Notes: a model not told the origin generated them from the sequence alone. Shown: positions 16,241 to 25,017, counted from the first letter of the stretch. The stretch is 64,000 nt of DNA from Sphingomonas bisphenolicum (GCF_024349785.1 NZ_AP018822.1:48112-112111); one strand, 5' to 3'. Made by a program: numbers and translations.

Positions 16241-17210
16241 AATACACCTCCTCGACTTCGAATTTTCCGGCGCGCTTGCGGGTCTGGACGACGACGTCGA
16301 CCAACATGTGCAACAACCCACGGATATCGTCGCGGGCCAGATCGCGCCCGCCTTCGGACTCCTTCACCAGCAAGGTGAGCTGCTCGAAAGCGCCCATCGC
16401 TGAACCGGCATGGACGGTTGTAATCGAGCCGGGGTGACCCGAGTTCACGTTGCGCAGATAGAAAAAGGCAGTCCCGTCGCGCAGTTCTTGCAACAGAATG
16501 CGATCGGGCCGCATGCGCAGCGCACTTTCAAGCAGCTGCTTCGGGCCGACCTTGGCCAGGCCCTGTCGCTCGCTCGAATAGACCATATGCACGACGTTGC
16601 GGTGTTCGACGACAAGCTCGCGCGTATCCTCGATCGTGAGCAGCCGCTCGTCGGGCGGGATCAACTGGATCAGCGCCTTGGCAAAAGTGGTCTTGCCCGA
16701 GCCGGTCGCGCCGCTCACCAGGATGTTTTTGCGGGCGGCGACGGCGGTCCTGAAGAAGGACGGCCAGTCACCGGCGTCGCGCTGTGCCACCAATTGAGCA
16801 TCGACTTCGCCAAGACCGCACGCCGCAGAGCGAGTTCCCTTGAACAGGCCGGTCTGCTCGAGCTGATCGATCGCCAGATTGACCCGGGAAGGCTTGCGCA
16901 CCGTGAAGGACGGCGCGCCATTCGGGGTCACCGAGGGTATGACGATCTGGCACCGCTCTCCGCCCGGCAAGATCGTCGAGCAGATCGGGGTCTCGGCATT
17001 GACGTCCTGCCGGGTGAAGCTTGCGGCCGCGACGGCCAGCGTCGCCAGCCAATCGCTGTCGAGTTCGGCGACGCTATGCCAATGCCAACCGCGATGATCC
17101 TCGATGCCGACTTCGCCGGGCTTGTTGATCACCAGTTCGGTGACCTCGACCGGCTCCAGCAGCGGCAGGATCGGCGCGAGATAATGGCGCAGGACAGCGG
17201 TATCGCTCAT
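16206..17210 (-). CDS. virB11: VirB11 secretion ATPase
   Basis: A hexameric traffic ATPase at the cytoplasmic base of the VirB channel, switching between pilus building and substrate transfer. The N-terminal domain has VTELVINKPGEVGIE. Walker A GATGSGKTTFAKAL is at 167-180, the Asp box LLTIEDTRELVV follows, then LESALRMRPDRILLQELRD (Walker B/His region) and SGHPGSITTVHAGS. 334 residues, full length. Its start lies 2 bp from the virB10 stop. Confidence 0.95.
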   Translation of the reverse strand: MSDTAVLRHYLAPILPLLEPVEVTELVINKPGEVGIEDHRGWHWHSVAELDSDWLATLAVAAASFTRQDVNAETPICSTILPGGERCQIVIPSVTPNGAPSFTVRKPSRVNLAIDQLEQTGLFKGTRSAACGLGEVDAQLVAQRDAGDWPSFFRTAVAARKNILVSGATGSGKTTFAKALIQLIPPDERLLTIEDTRELVVEHRNVVHMVYSSERQGLAKVGPKQLLESALRMRPDRILLQELRDGTAFFYLRNVNSGHPGSITTVHAGSAMGAFEQLTLLVKESEGGRDLARDDIRGLLHMLVDVVVQTRKRAGKFEVEEVYFDPPVGRATAH

Positions 17211-17212
17211 CC

Positions 17213-18448
17213 TCAGCGCCGCAACTCGAGATTGTAGACGTCGGCGAAGTTGAAGTCCTTGGCGACGAAGATCCCGACCTCCTCGCCCTGGTTTTTCTTC
17301 AGCACCGGTCGGATATTGATGCTGTTCTGGAGTGCAATGCTCGCCCCCTCGCTCGGGGTCCGGGTCGTATTATTGAAGTTGTTGCTGCCACCTGAAACGG
17401 ACTGCCCGGCGATATAAGCGGCGTCGTCGACCAGCGAGAGCAGCAACGCGCTACCGAAGCGCGCCCAGAAGAAGGTGTCCACGGACCCGGCGATGCCGGC
17501 GCGGCCAAGGGCGTCCGACCCCGGCGAAGCCAGGTCGATGCGCACGCCCTGCGGCGTGACGGCCCGCGTCCACAACACGAACAGGCGGTTCTGCCCTTGC
17601 TGGATGCCGCCATGATATTCGCCGAGGACTTTGGTGCCCTTTTCCATGAGCACGACACGGCCATTCTCCGAATAGACGTCGCGCGGAATCAGGCACGAGG
17701 TGTAACCGGGCTGCGCAGAATTCATCGCTGTCTGGAGGATGCACGGGATCAGCGTGCCGGCGGTGACGAGATAATTGCGGTTGGGCAGCATCGAGGCCCG
17801 TGCCTCGCCGACCGCCGAACTCTGTCGAAGCGCGTCGAGCGCATTGGGTGCGCCGCGGGCGGCCGTATCGTTAGCACCATCGCCGCCGTCCGGACTGGCG
17901 GTGCCGCTACCTGCGCCACTTCCACCGCCCGATGGCTGAAGCGCATCGCGCCCTCCATAGGCGATCAATGTCGATCGCCGTGCCTGGTCGGCCAGGTTCT
18001 GCCGCGTATTCTGCGGCGCGCCTGCCGGCGCTGCGCCCGGTTGCATGGCAGGAACGATCTGTCCGTCAGGGCCAACGACCTGCGTGCCAGGTGGAGGATT
18101 GATGACGGGTGCGTTGGGATCTGCGGCGAGAGCGCCAAGCGGCTTGGGTTTCGCCGCGACGGCATCATACGCGACGGTCTCGCGCGCTGCCAGATCGGGG
18201 CGTTTGGCCATCGACTCCGGTTTGCCCATCAGGCTGCCGGCATTGTTGGTGCTTGGCCCCGAGTTGACCCACAAGATGCCGAGAACCATCGCCGTTCCCG
18301 CGAAAATCAGGGCGGTGTTCCGCTTTGCCGGTGTCATCCCACCGATCGGATCGATGCCGCGCTCGCGGATGATTTCGTCGCGTTCAGGTGTTGGATCGCC
18401 TTGCGGGCGACGAGGGGCCTCGGCCGCAGACTCGTCCATCGCGCTCAC
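17213..18448 (-). CDS. virB10: VirB10 energy-sensing channel protein
   Basis: VirB10 spans both membranes and opens the outer-membrane gate. The 411-residue product has a short cytoplasmic N-terminus, one transmembrane helix near 46-61 (TALIFAGTAMVLGILW), a long Pro/Gly-rich periplasmic linker with a glycine-serine run near 175, and the conserved C-terminal beta-barrel domain (YLVTAGTLIPCILQTAMNS, GYTSCLIPRDVYSENGRVVLMEKGTKVLGEY). ATGA overlap with virB9. Confidence 0.95.
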   Translation of the reverse strand: MSAMDESAAEAPRRPQGDPTPERDEIIRERGIDPIGGMTPAKRNTALIFAGTAMVLGILWVNSGPSTNNAGSLMGKPESMAKRPDLAARETVAYDAVAAKPKPLGALAADPNAPVINPPPGTQVVGPDGQIVPAMQPGAAPAGAPQNTRQNLADQARRSTLIAYGGRDALQPSGGGSGAGSGTASPDGGDGANDTAARGAPNALDALRQSSAVGEARASMLPNRNYLVTAGTLIPCILQTAMNSAQPGYTSCLIPRDVYSENGRVVLMEKGTKVLGEYHGGIQQGQNRLFVLWTRAVTPQGVRIDLASPGSDALGRAGIAGSVDTFFWARFGSALLLSLVDDAAYIAGQSVSGGSNNFNNTTRTPSEGASIALQNSINIRPVLKKNQGEEVGIFVAKDFNFADVYNLELRR

Positions 18449-19302
18449 TCCTTCGGGTCTTGTATGGTGCGTTCGACATGCGGCGACGCTGTGTTGGTGC
18501 CGTGATCGACGCCGTAAGGTGTTGGCGCGAGATTATAGATGCACAGCACCTCCCGGTTCCGGCGCAGACGCAGTTGAGCCGCCACAGCGTGAACGACCAC
18601 GAACTCGTCCCGGACATCGAATGGGACCAACGTCTCCGAGCCGTCCGGGCGCACGAGATAAATCGCCGGGATTTCGTGGTTGCCGGGAAAACGCAGGACC
18701 GTGAACTGGCCGTTGTCGGAGATCTCCGACGGCTGAAGATCGCTCGCACCCTGGACCTTGTAGTTCAGATTACGCGGTCCATCGATGACGCCGTGGTCAA
18801 GGGCTCCCCGAACGGCGCTCGCCTGCAATGCCGCGACGCGCTGTGCTTCCTGCGTCGCGCGCATGCGAGCGGCACGATCAGCTTCATCGCGCGGGTAGCG
18901 AAACCGAACCTGGAAGAATGTATCACGGCTCCCGCTGCCGATGGGTCCTCGGCGCGCCGTCAGTTCGAAGGCGTAGTTGCGCAGCTCACCCCCGCGATTG
19001 GTCGTGACGATAAGGTTCGTTGGTCCCGCCCGCTCACGGGGTTTCAGGAACAGAATGTGACCGGCAACCGCCACTTCCCAGGAGACGGTGTCGCCGAGCG
19101 CGACATGTTCAATCGTCTCGTCGGCGCCAAGCACGACCTGGGTCGCTGTCCGGAATGTGCCGACGATCCGGTAGACCTGGGTCTCCTGATATTCGACGAA
19201 CTTCACGCGTGGATCCGCCGGCCCACCGCGCGGCGTGTCCTCCGCGAGCGCGGGTGTCGCCATAATGGCGATAAGGCTCGCTAATGGAAGAAGGCGGTTC
19301 AC
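18445..19302 (-). CDS. virB9: VirB9 outer-membrane channel component
   Basis: A periplasmic/outer-membrane protein of the core complex. From the GTG at 19302 the product has a signal peptide (residues 1-20, ending PALA), the N-terminal domain (VYRIVGTFRTATQVVLGADETIEHVALGDTVSWEVAVAGHILFLKP), and the C-terminal VirB9 domain (NYKVQGASDLQPSEISDNGQFTVLRFPGNHEIPAIYLV). The GTG overlaps the virB8 stop by 4 bp, which I prefer to the extension to 19539. 285 aa. Confidence 0.94.
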   Translation of the reverse strand: MNRLLPLASLIAIMATPALAEDTPRGGPADPRVKFVEYQETQVYRIVGTFRTATQVVLGADETIEHVALGDTVSWEVAVAGHILFLKPRERAGPTNLIVTTNRGGELRNYAFELTARRGPIGSGSRDTFFQVRFRYPRDEADRAARMRATQEAQRVAALQASAVRGALDHGVIDGPRNLNYKVQGASDLQPSEISDNGQFTVLRFPGNHEIPAIYLVRPDGSETLVPFDVRDEFVVVHAVAAQLRLRRNREVLCIYNLAPTPYGVDHGTNTASPHVERTIQDPKE

Positions 19303-19988
19303 CGCACCACCTCGGGGTCCGCGCGGTAATTCTCGACCTGGAACCCCAATGGGTTGCGATAGCGGTCGCCCTCCGCCATCGGCGCGTTCGTGTACCGGAA
19401 GGTGACGGTCGCGATCCAGTCGCTGCTTTGCGTATCGGTGTCGGTCTGCACTGTCCGCGTGAAGCGGACGTTGGCAACACGATCGTTGATGAAGGCGATA
19501 TTGCGCACGCGGGCCTGGACGACCGCGCTCTTGCCCCACACGACCTGTGGGCTTGCGGCGTTGTTCGAGCTGAAAAACCGGCCCCAGCGTTGCTGCTCGC
19601 CTGGTTCGGACAGGATAGTGACGGCCCGGAAATTCTCTTCGGCCGCCGCCGGCAACCAGCTTTCCCGGGTCCGGACATATTGCGCGAGGAAAAATTTCGT
19701 GACCGCCTCATCATAGCGCATCGGCTTCTGGGTGACGGTGGTCTGCACGTCGACGGCGCCCGTCGTCTGATTGACGCGAATGATGTACGGCATGACCGTC
19801 TTCAGCGGCGCAAGGCCCGCGAGTGCGAAACCCTCCGCGGTCGCGGCAAGCAGGCCCAGGCCAGCTACCACCCAGGCGATGCGTTCGGACCGCAACGATT
19901 TACGCTGGCGGTCCTGATCCCAGGATCGGGCATGGCCGAAATAGAGTTCGGCGTCCTTGGCCGGCACGCCTTCGGTCTGATTCCGCAT
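19299..19988 (-). CDS. virB8: VirB8 assembly factor
   Basis: A bitopic inner-membrane scaffold of the channel: short cytoplasmic N-terminus, transmembrane helix near residues 38-60 (IAWVVAGLGLLAATAEGFALAGL), and an NTF2-like periplasmic domain containing TVTQKPMRYDEAVTKFFLAQYVRTRESWLP and FRYTNAPMAEGDRYRNPLGFQV. I use the ATG at 19988, 3 bp after the upstream stop, rather than the TTG at 19997. Length is normal for the family. Confidence 0.93.
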   Translation of the reverse strand: MRNQTEGVPAKDAELYFGHARSWDQDRQRKSLRSERIAWVVAGLGLLAATAEGFALAGLAPLKTVMPYIIRVNQTTGAVDVQTTVTQKPMRYDEAVTKFFLAQYVRTRESWLPAAAEENFRAVTILSEPGEQQRWGRFFSSNNAASPQVVWGKSAVVQARVRNIAFINDRVANVRFTRTVQTDTDTQSSDWIATVTFRYTNAPMAEGDRYRNPLGFQVENYRADPEVVR

Positions 19989-19990
19989 GA

Positions 19991-20302
19991 TCAGCAACTT
20001 CCATAGGTGCTGGGAGCTGCTCGCGCCGATGTCTTCTCGGACAAAGGAACGGGCGGGGGCGGTGTGCCGCGATCAGCTGGTTGCTTGATCTGTGGCACGG
20101 GTGGTGGGGCAGGGGGCACCACCACGGCGGGGATCGGCGAGCCCGGCAGTACGCTCCCATAGATGTTGACGTCGCGCAGGTGCTTGCCATTGCAGACGGG
20201 CAGTTTCTTCGGCCCGGAAGCCCCTTGGGCGAGTGTCGGGAGCAGGGCGATGACGACCGCCGATCGTCGGAGCGCACGGACTATCGTGGACGGCCTCGTC
20301 AT
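19991..20302 (-). CDS. Small secreted proline-rich protein in the VirB7 position
   Basis: A 103-residue protein with a signal peptide (RALRRSAVVIALLPTLAQGA), a short conserved block KLPVCNGKHLRDVNIYGSVLPG, then a proline-rich stretch (VVPPAPPPVPQIKQP) and two cysteines. No lipobox is obvious, so it is not a classical VirB7 lipoprotein, but its place between virB6 and virB8 and its size suggest a substitute. AGGAAGGAA precedes the ATG at 20302 and decides the start. Function unproven. Confidence 0.6.
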   Translation of the reverse strand: MTRPSTIVRALRRSAVVIALLPTLAQGASGPKKLPVCNGKHLRDVNIYGSVLPGSPIPAVVVPPAPPPVPQIKQPADRGTPPPPVPLSEKTSARAAPSTYGSC

Positions 20303-20316
20303 TGGGTGTTCCTTCC

Positions 20317-21261
20317 TCATGCGCGGCTCACCGAACCGCCGCGCTGAGCGGCCCGTTCGAGATTGCGACTGTTGCGAGCGATACGGCGTTGCTGGAACGG
20401 TGCCGCCATGGACCCCCACGCAGAGCCGGCGAAGGCGCCGATGCCGGCGGACGCGCCCCCGGCAATGCCGGTCGCGATTGACGGCGCCTGGAAAAAGAAG
20501 ATCGTTCCCAAGAAAATATAAACGGCGAACAGCACCGCACCCAAGGCGGCGTCTCCAACACCTTCGGATGCGGTAATCGCGGTAGCACCAAGGTCAGTGA
20601 TCAAGGCCGTGATCGCGATGATCACTGCCATCAGCACAATGAAGTTGAAGGCCTGCCCGAGCCAGCCGTGAAATAGCCTTCGCGTGGTCTCGAAGAGCGA
20701 AAGGGCGATGAAGATCGGTCCGAGCGCGATGATGATGGCCAGTGCCACCTTCGCGAAAACGGTGATGGAGAAGCCGATCGCCGCAGATAGTCCGGCAAGC
20801 GCTTTAAGACCGAGGCTCAGGACGTACAAAACGAGCTTGTATGGGTTGATATCGCTGTAGGTTGCCGCCTCGGTCTCGATCCTCGCGATAATAACGTCAC
20901 ACTGGCTGAAATAGTCGTCGAACACGTTGCCAACGCTCGTGACGGTATGCCCCGCCAACGCCTGCGAGATCGCATCAGGCATGCCGTGAAACAGGGGATT
21001 AGTTACCCACTCCGTGTAGGCGACCGTGGTGGCCGCAACGTAGAGCAAACACAGTTTCACCATTCGGTAGACAAGCTCGCCCCACGGCTCGCTGACGATG
21101 CCGCGCATCACCATGTAGCCGAACAGCGCAATATAGATGACCAAACCAAGCGCGAGTGGGCCGCGCACAACCTCGATGACATTGTTCAAGCGCTCGTTAA
21201 GGAACATGTCGAGCTTGCCGTCGATGTTGGTGTAGAGAGTGGTGAAGAGCCCGTCGGCCAT
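20317..21261 (-). CDS. virB6: VirB6/TrbL polytopic membrane protein
   Basis: A 314-residue inner-membrane channel subunit with an N-terminal amphipathic region (LFTTLYTNIDGKLDMFLNERLNNVIEVV) and about six transmembrane segments, e.g. LALGLVIYIALFGYMVMRG, LSAAIGFSITVFAKVALAIIIALGPIFIALSLF, FNFIVLMAVIIAITALITDLG. The GPIFIALSLFETTRRLFHGWL block is characteristic of VirB6. The C-terminus is basic. It overlaps no gene but lies 15 bp from eexN. Confidence 0.92.
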   Translation of the reverse strand: MADGLFTTLYTNIDGKLDMFLNERLNNVIEVVRGPLALGLVIYIALFGYMVMRGIVSEPWGELVYRMVKLCLLYVAATTVAYTEWVTNPLFHGMPDAISQALAGHTVTSVGNVFDDYFSQCDVIIARIETEAATYSDINPYKLVLYVLSLGLKALAGLSAAIGFSITVFAKVALAIIIALGPIFIALSLFETTRRLFHGWLGQAFNFIVLMAVIIAITALITDLGATAITASEGVGDAALGAVLFAVYIFLGTIFFFQAPSIATGIAGGASAGIGAFAGSAWGSMAAPFQQRRIARNSRNLERAAQRGGSVSRA

Positions 21262-21276
21262 CTCATCTTTCCCCGG

Positions 21277-21504
21277 TCAATGGGCCGGCGACAGCGAGCG
21301 CAGCTTTTGATCAAGCGTCTTCACACTCTCTGCGTTCGAGCATTCCTGTGCGTCGCGATGCGTGCCATCGGCGCACGCCTTCAGGACTTCCGCGAGCTCT
21401 TGGGGGTGGGCTTTGAGGTAATCCTTTCCGCGCGCAGGGGGTTGGCACGCGACCAGAAATGCCGGGACCAAAAGCGCGAATGCCTTGAAGATGGTTGCCT
21501 TCAT
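21277..21504 (-). CDS. EexN-like entry-exclusion lipoprotein
   Basis: A 75-residue lipoprotein with a classic lipobox (LVAC, Cys20) after a hydrophobic signal. The mature part KDYLKAHPQELAEVLKACADGTHRDAQECSNAESV matches the EexN family, which blocks incoming transfer of related plasmids when placed in VirB operons. Its ATG overlaps the stop of the broken virB5 by 4 bp. If exclusion is still expressed while the pilus genes are broken, the plasmid would still repel relatives. Confidence 0.82.
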   Translation of the reverse strand: MKATIFKAFALLVPAFLVACQPPARGKDYLKAHPQELAEVLKACADGTHRDAQECSNAESVKTLDQKLRSLSPAH

Positions 21505-21576
21505 TGATGGAGGCTCCCAAGCTTTCTTGCTAAGATTTGCTCGCTCTCCTGCTGCGATCGAATCCGCTGCTCCGCC
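21501..21576 (-). pseudogene. virB5: virB5, C-terminal fragment (cut by IS66 element)
   Basis: On the - strand the bases just outside the IS66 left end encode AEQRIRSQQESEQILARKLGSLHQ and then TGA at 21501-21503. Joined to the N-terminal fragment at 24080-24722 after removing one target duplication, the frame reads MRQQAEQRIRSQQESE without a break. This shows the gene was whole before the insertion. The bases 21569-21576 are the target duplication. Confidence 0.9.
21569..21576. repeat. IS66 target-site duplication, left copy
   Basis: GCTCCGCC, identical to 24080-24087. An 8-bp duplication is typical of the IS66 family. Confidence 0.92.
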
Positions 21577-21652
21577 GTAAGCGGGGTCTGACGGCCGCCT
21601 TGCATGCCGGGCATTCGCCGGGATGATTGCCGCTCTTTGAGCGGGGTGGCGG

Positions 21653-22096
21653 GTGTCGGACGAGATCGGGGATTCAGCGAGCTGTGCAGCGACTACTCAT
21701 ACGAGCGGTCGTATGAGTAGTCGGATAGAAGTCGTTAGCCGGGTGTCGGGCCGGCGGCGCTGGACGGTGGATCAGAAGCTGGCCGTGCTGCGGGATGCAT
21801 TTGGCCCGGAGGGCTGCGTGCGCGCGGCCTGTGAACGCCATGATGTCGGCAGCGGATCGATCTACACGTGGCGGCGACAGGCGATGTCCGGTGAACTGGC
21901 CGGGGTACGCAAGCCGATCGAGCCCGTTTTTGCGGAGGTGCAGATCAGCGAGCAGCCAGCCTTGCCCGCCCCAACGCTCGCGGCGCGCAGCGGCAGCGTG
22001 ATTGGCATCGAGCTGCCGTCAGGTATCAGGGTGAGCGTGGATGCCACGGTCGATGCCGATGCCCTGTCGCGGGTGATCGGTGTCCTGACACGATGA
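21653..22096 (+). CDS. tnpA: IS66 TnpA (orf1) accessory protein
   Basis: This is the small DNA-binding protein needed for IS66 transposition. The helix-turn-helix is RRRWTVDQKLAVLRDAFGPEGCVRAACERHDVGSGSIYTWRRQAMSG. Two starts compete: a GTG at 21653 with GGCGGG upstream (147 aa), and an ATG at 21713 that lies inside a perfect 12-bp dyad (21693-21720). The latter would make expression depend on opening the hairpin. The 3' end overlaps tnpB by 4 bp. Confidence 0.85.
   Translation: MSDEIGDSASCAATTHTSGRMSSRIEVVSRVSGRRRWTVDQKLAVLRDAFGPEGCVRAACERHDVGSGSIYTWRRQAMSGELAGVRKPIEPVFAEVQISEQPALPAPTLAARSGSVIGIELPSGIRVSVDATVDADALSRVIGVLTR
21693..21720 (+). promoter_or_regulatory. Perfect 12-bp dyad over the tnpA start
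   Basis: CTACTCATACGA and TCGTATGAGTAG flank a GCGG loop. The alternative tnpA ATG (21713) lies in the right arm. As RNA it could sequester the start codon; as DNA it could be a TnpA operator. Confidence 0.5.
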
Positions 22097-22440
22097 TCCC
22101 GCTGCCACCATCGACGCGGATATTCCTGGCCTGCGGCGCGACAGATATGCGCAAGGGTTTTGACGGCCTTGCCGTGATGACGCAGCAGGTCCTGGAGCAA
22201 AGCCCGCATTCCGGCGCGCTATTCGTCTTTCGCGGCAAGCGCGGCGATCTGGTGAAGCTGCTCTGGTATGACGGCCAGGGCATGTGCCTGTTCTCCAAGC
22301 GGATGGACCGAGGGCGCTTTGTGTGGCCGTCGACGAAGATGGGGTCGGTGGTGATGACCGCAGCCCAGCTTTCGATGCTATTGGAAGGCATCGACTGGCG
22401 GCGACCGGAACGCACTTTCACCCCTTCATTGGCGGGGTAA
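22093..22440 (+). CDS. tnpB: IS66 TnpB (orf2)
   Basis: A 115-residue IS66 Orf2-family protein: TRIFLACGATDMRKGFDGLAVMTQQVL, GALFVFRGKRGDLVKLLWYDGQGMCLFSKRM, GRFVWP. It is essential for IS66 movement, though its biochemical role is unknown. Full length, ATGA overlap with tnpA. Confidence 0.93.
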   Translation: MIPLPPSTRIFLACGATDMRKGFDGLAVMTQQVLEQSPHSGALFVFRGKRGDLVKLLWYDGQGMCLFSKRMDRGRFVWPSTKMGSVVMTAAQLSMLLEGIDWRRPERTFTPSLAG

Positions 22441-22500
22441 AGCGCCCATTTTCTGGCACTTTTATTAGCATTTTTGCTGCTGATCTGCTATGTAAATGCA

Positions 22501-24054
22501 GTGTCGGACCCAGGCCTTTCCACCCCTGATAAAGACGCTCGGATCGCCGAGCTTGAAGCCGCATTGGCCGCCGCCCATGCCGATATTTCCGCCCGCGACA
22601 TCCTGATCGACACGCTGCGCGTGCAGATCGCGCGCCTCAAGCGGATGCAGTTCGGCAAGTCGTCTGAGAAGCTCGATACCCAGATTGCTCAGCTTGAGCT
22701 GGCCCTTGAAGAGCTCGAAGGCGAGGCCATCGTCGCCGCCGCGCGTCGAGGCGATCCGGTAGCCGTCGATCGGCCATCACCGGTTCGGACGCTGCCAGCT
22801 CATTTGCCGCGCGAGGAGCAGCGGATCGAGCCCGATCAGGGTAACTGCACCTGTCCCGACTGCGGCGGCGCGTTGCGGCCGCTGGGGCAGGATAGCGACG
22901 AGATGCTCGATGCCGTGCCGGTGCAGTGGCGCGTCGTTCGGACCATCCGCCCCAAGTATAGCTGCCGGTCCTGCGAGAAGATCGTGCAGGCGCCCGCGCC
23001 GGTAAAGGCGATAGCGCGGGGCAAGGCGACCTTCGGCACGCTGGCCCATGTCGTCGTCTCCAAGTTCGACCATCATCTGCCGCTTTACCGTCAGGCCGAG
23101 ATAATGGCCGCCCAAGGCATCGAGATCGACCGCTCGACGCTGGCAGGGTGGGTCGGGCAAGCATCCGTGCTGCTCGACCCGATCGTCAGTCGCATCCGCG
23201 AGGTCGGACTGACGGCTTCAAAGATTCACACCGACGATACGCCGGTCCCTATGCTCGATCCGGGACGTGGCAAGACGGCAACCGGCAGGCTCTGGGCCTA
23301 TGCCGTCGACGATCGCGGTTCTGGTGCGACCTCACCGCCGTTGGTCTGGTATGAGTTCACCACCGACCGGACAGGCGCACATCCCCAACGGCAGCTGGCC
23401 AGTTTCACCGGCTATCTTCAGGCGGACGGCTATGCCGGATACGACAAGCTCTACGACACCAACCGCGTCACCGAGGTCGCCTGCTGGGCGCATTTCCGCC
23501 GCAAGATATTCGACATCCACGCGACCAAGCCGACACCGCTCACCACTGATCTGCTGGAACGCATCGGCCAACTCTATGAGATCGAAGCAGAGGTTCGCGG
23601 CCATCAGCCTGATATCCGACGACGAAGCCGACAGGACCGCACCAAGCCATTGATCGACGAACTGCACGAGGCGCTCGACGATGCGCTGCGCCGTCTTTCG
23701 CCCAAGTCGGAGATGGCCAAGGCGATCGCTTATGGCCGCAAGCGCTGGGTCGCGCTCACGCGCTTCCTCGACGATGGCCGACTGGAGATTGATAACAACA
23801 TTGCGGAGCGCGCCATGCGCTGCGTGGCCCTGGGCCGCAAAAACTGGCTGTTTGCAGGATCAAAGGCGGGCGGTGATCAGGCCGCTGCCATCTACTCCAT
23901 CATCGAGACTGCCAAGCTCAATGGCCTCGAACCGCAGGCCTACATCGCCGATGTCATCGCCAAGATCGCTGGCGACTGGCCTGCCGCGCGCTGGGATGAA
24001 CTCATGCCTTGGAACTGGCAGCCAGATCAGCAACCGATCGCCGAAGCCGCCTGA
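22501..24054 (+). CDS. tnpC: IS66 transposase TnpC
   Basis: The DDE transposase of the element. After a coiled-coil LZ-like N-terminus (IAELEAALAAAHADISARDILIDTLRVQI) come the zinc finger (CTCPDCGGAL, CRSCEK), and the catalytic core with HTDDTPVPML (first Asp), FTGYLQADGYAGYDKLY (second Asp) and NNIAERAMRCVALGRKNWLFAGS (Glu region). The GTG at 22501 is the likely start; the frame extends to a TTG at 22474. About 517 residues, apparently functional. Confidence 0.93.
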   Translation: MSDPGLSTPDKDARIAELEAALAAAHADISARDILIDTLRVQIARLKRMQFGKSSEKLDTQIAQLELALEELEGEAIVAAARRGDPVAVDRPSPVRTLPAHLPREEQRIEPDQGNCTCPDCGGALRPLGQDSDEMLDAVPVQWRVVRTIRPKYSCRSCEKIVQAPAPVKAIARGKATFGTLAHVVVSKFDHHLPLYRQAEIMAAQGIEIDRSTLAGWVGQASVLLDPIVSRIREVGLTASKIHTDDTPVPMLDPGRGKTATGRLWAYAVDDRGSGATSPPLVWYEFTTDRTGAHPQRQLASFTGYLQADGYAGYDKLYDTNRVTEVACWAHFRRKIFDIHATKPTPLTTDLLERIGQLYEIEAEVRGHQPDIRRRSRQDRTKPLIDELHEALDDALRRLSPKSEMAKAIAYGRKRWVALTRFLDDGRLEIDNNIAERAMRCVALGRKNWLFAGSKAGGDQAAAIYSIIETAKLNGLEPQAYIADVIAKIAGDWPAARWDELMPWNWQPDQQPIAEAA

Positions 24055-24079
24055 TCTGCGGCCTCCAGCCCACGCTTAC

Positions 24080-24087
24080 GCTCCGCC
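24080..24087. repeat. IS66 target-site duplication, right copy
   Basis: GCTCCGCC, identical to 21569-21576. Confidence 0.92.
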
Positions 24088-24722
24088 TGCTGCCTCATTG
24101 TGAGCGCCTGAAGTTGCACTGCGTCGTTCTGGATATGAGCATTTTCCACGCCGACACGGGCTTGGATATCCATCACGTCCTTCGCGTCTGACGCGGTGTC
24201 GAGCGACGAGCGCAGTTCCTCGAGACCTGTCGTCCGCTGGGCGGTGACGCCATACGCTGCCTCGGCAATGGCCGCGTCGCGCGCCGCCATGTCACCATTT
24301 CGAGAGATGGAATCGCGGTTCGACCGCTCGAAAGCCGTCGCATCCGGGCGCAGTTCGGGAAGCTCGACGCGGTTGCTGATACGGATCCGATCTGCGGCGG
24401 TCCCAAGGCTACCGAGGCCCGTGGTGTCAGATGACATGAGGCGCTGAATATCCCGTGCTTCGCTCGGCAAGAGGTGGCGAACGGCATCGGTGTTCAGGGA
24501 CGACGCGATCTGGTTGACGTTCGTCAGCTTGTTGACGCTGTTGTAGAGCTCGGTCGCCTGCGAAATCTGCTGTTTGCCCTGCTCGATCATCGACAGGGTG
24601 TTCTTCACGGTCGAGAGCGTCTGCAGGAAGGTGCTGGAATCATAGACCGGGATGCCTTGCGCGAACGCCGGCATGGACATCGTCAGTCCGCTGACAATCG
24701 CGAGCGCTCGTAATGCTTTCAT
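24080..24722 (-). pseudogene. virB5: virB5, N-terminal fragment (cut by IS66 element)
   Basis: VirB5 is the minor pilus-tip subunit. The fragment from the ATG at 24722 (AAAGGATGAGG upstream) has a signal peptide (MKALRALAIVSGLTMSMPAFA), then a helical domain with SMIEQGKQQISQATELYNSVNKLTNVNQIASSLN and VQLQALTMRQQAE, where the IS66 end begins. As it stands the frame runs 14 codons into the IS and stops at 24027. The rebuilt protein would be 236 residues, a normal length. The start follows the virB4 stop by 4 bp. Confidence 0.9.
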
Positions 24723-24726
24723 GACC

Positions 24727-24926
24727 TCATCCTTTCCTTCTGGTGGTGGCTCGGCGGCGCTCGTGAAAGACGGGCAGCCAGTCGCTGGGATCGTCGCCAT
24801 GTTCGCGGCGAACCTGATCGAGGATTCCCACGGTCTCAGTTGTGCCCGAGAGGACGGCCAGCTCGTCGGACAGCCCGCCGAGATCGAGTTCCACGACGAT
24901 GGAATCGTGACCCTGCTTGACCAGAA
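24727..24926 (-). pseudogene. virB4: virB4, C-terminal fragment (cut by IS21 element)
   Basis: The - strand reads KQGHDSIVVELDLGGLSDELAV, then LSGTTETVGILDQV and a basic end RRRATTRRKG before TGA at 24727-24729. It is the normal C-terminus of the CagE/VirB4 family and continues in frame from the fragment ending at 27532 once the IS21 element and one copy of the duplication (24919-24926) are removed. Confidence 0.92.
24919..24926. repeat. IS21 target-site duplication, left copy
   Basis: GACCAGAA, identical to 27532-27539. Confidence 0.92.
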
Positions 24927-25017
24927 TGCGCATTTCGCGGAAGTTGGGCAGTGATTTCGCGCGATCTCGGGCACGCGTTTCACGGCATCGCGGGCAGCCA
25001 TTTCGCGCCCTCGGGCA
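24927..25017. repeat. IS21 left-end terminal repeats (four units)
   Basis: Four repeats with the core TTTCGCG...CGGGCA end at 24950, 24973, 24996 and 25017 (periods 23, 23, 21). They are inverted relative to the right-end set and probably bind IstA. Confidence 0.75.

Larger units (their letters stand above)
21577..24079 (+). mobile_element. IS66-family insertion sequence (complete, 2503 bp)
   Basis: The ends are imperfect inverted repeats starting GTAAGCG on both sides (left GTAAGCGGGGTCTGACGGCC; right, read inward, GTAAGCGTGGGCTGGAGGCC), which is the IS66 pattern. An 8-bp direct duplication GCTCCGCC flanks it. It carries the standard three genes, tnpA, tnpB and tnpC, all intact and on the + strand. 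It is inserted in virB5, against the direction of the transfer operon, so it is expected to be polar on eexN and everything downstream unless an internal promoter exists. Confidence 0.95.

Noticed and set aside
15377..16378. 333-codon + strand open frame opposite virD4/virB11
   Set aside because: It is antisense to two clear family members and its translation has no domain, only the Arg/Asp/Gly-rich composition of a GC-rich shadow frame.
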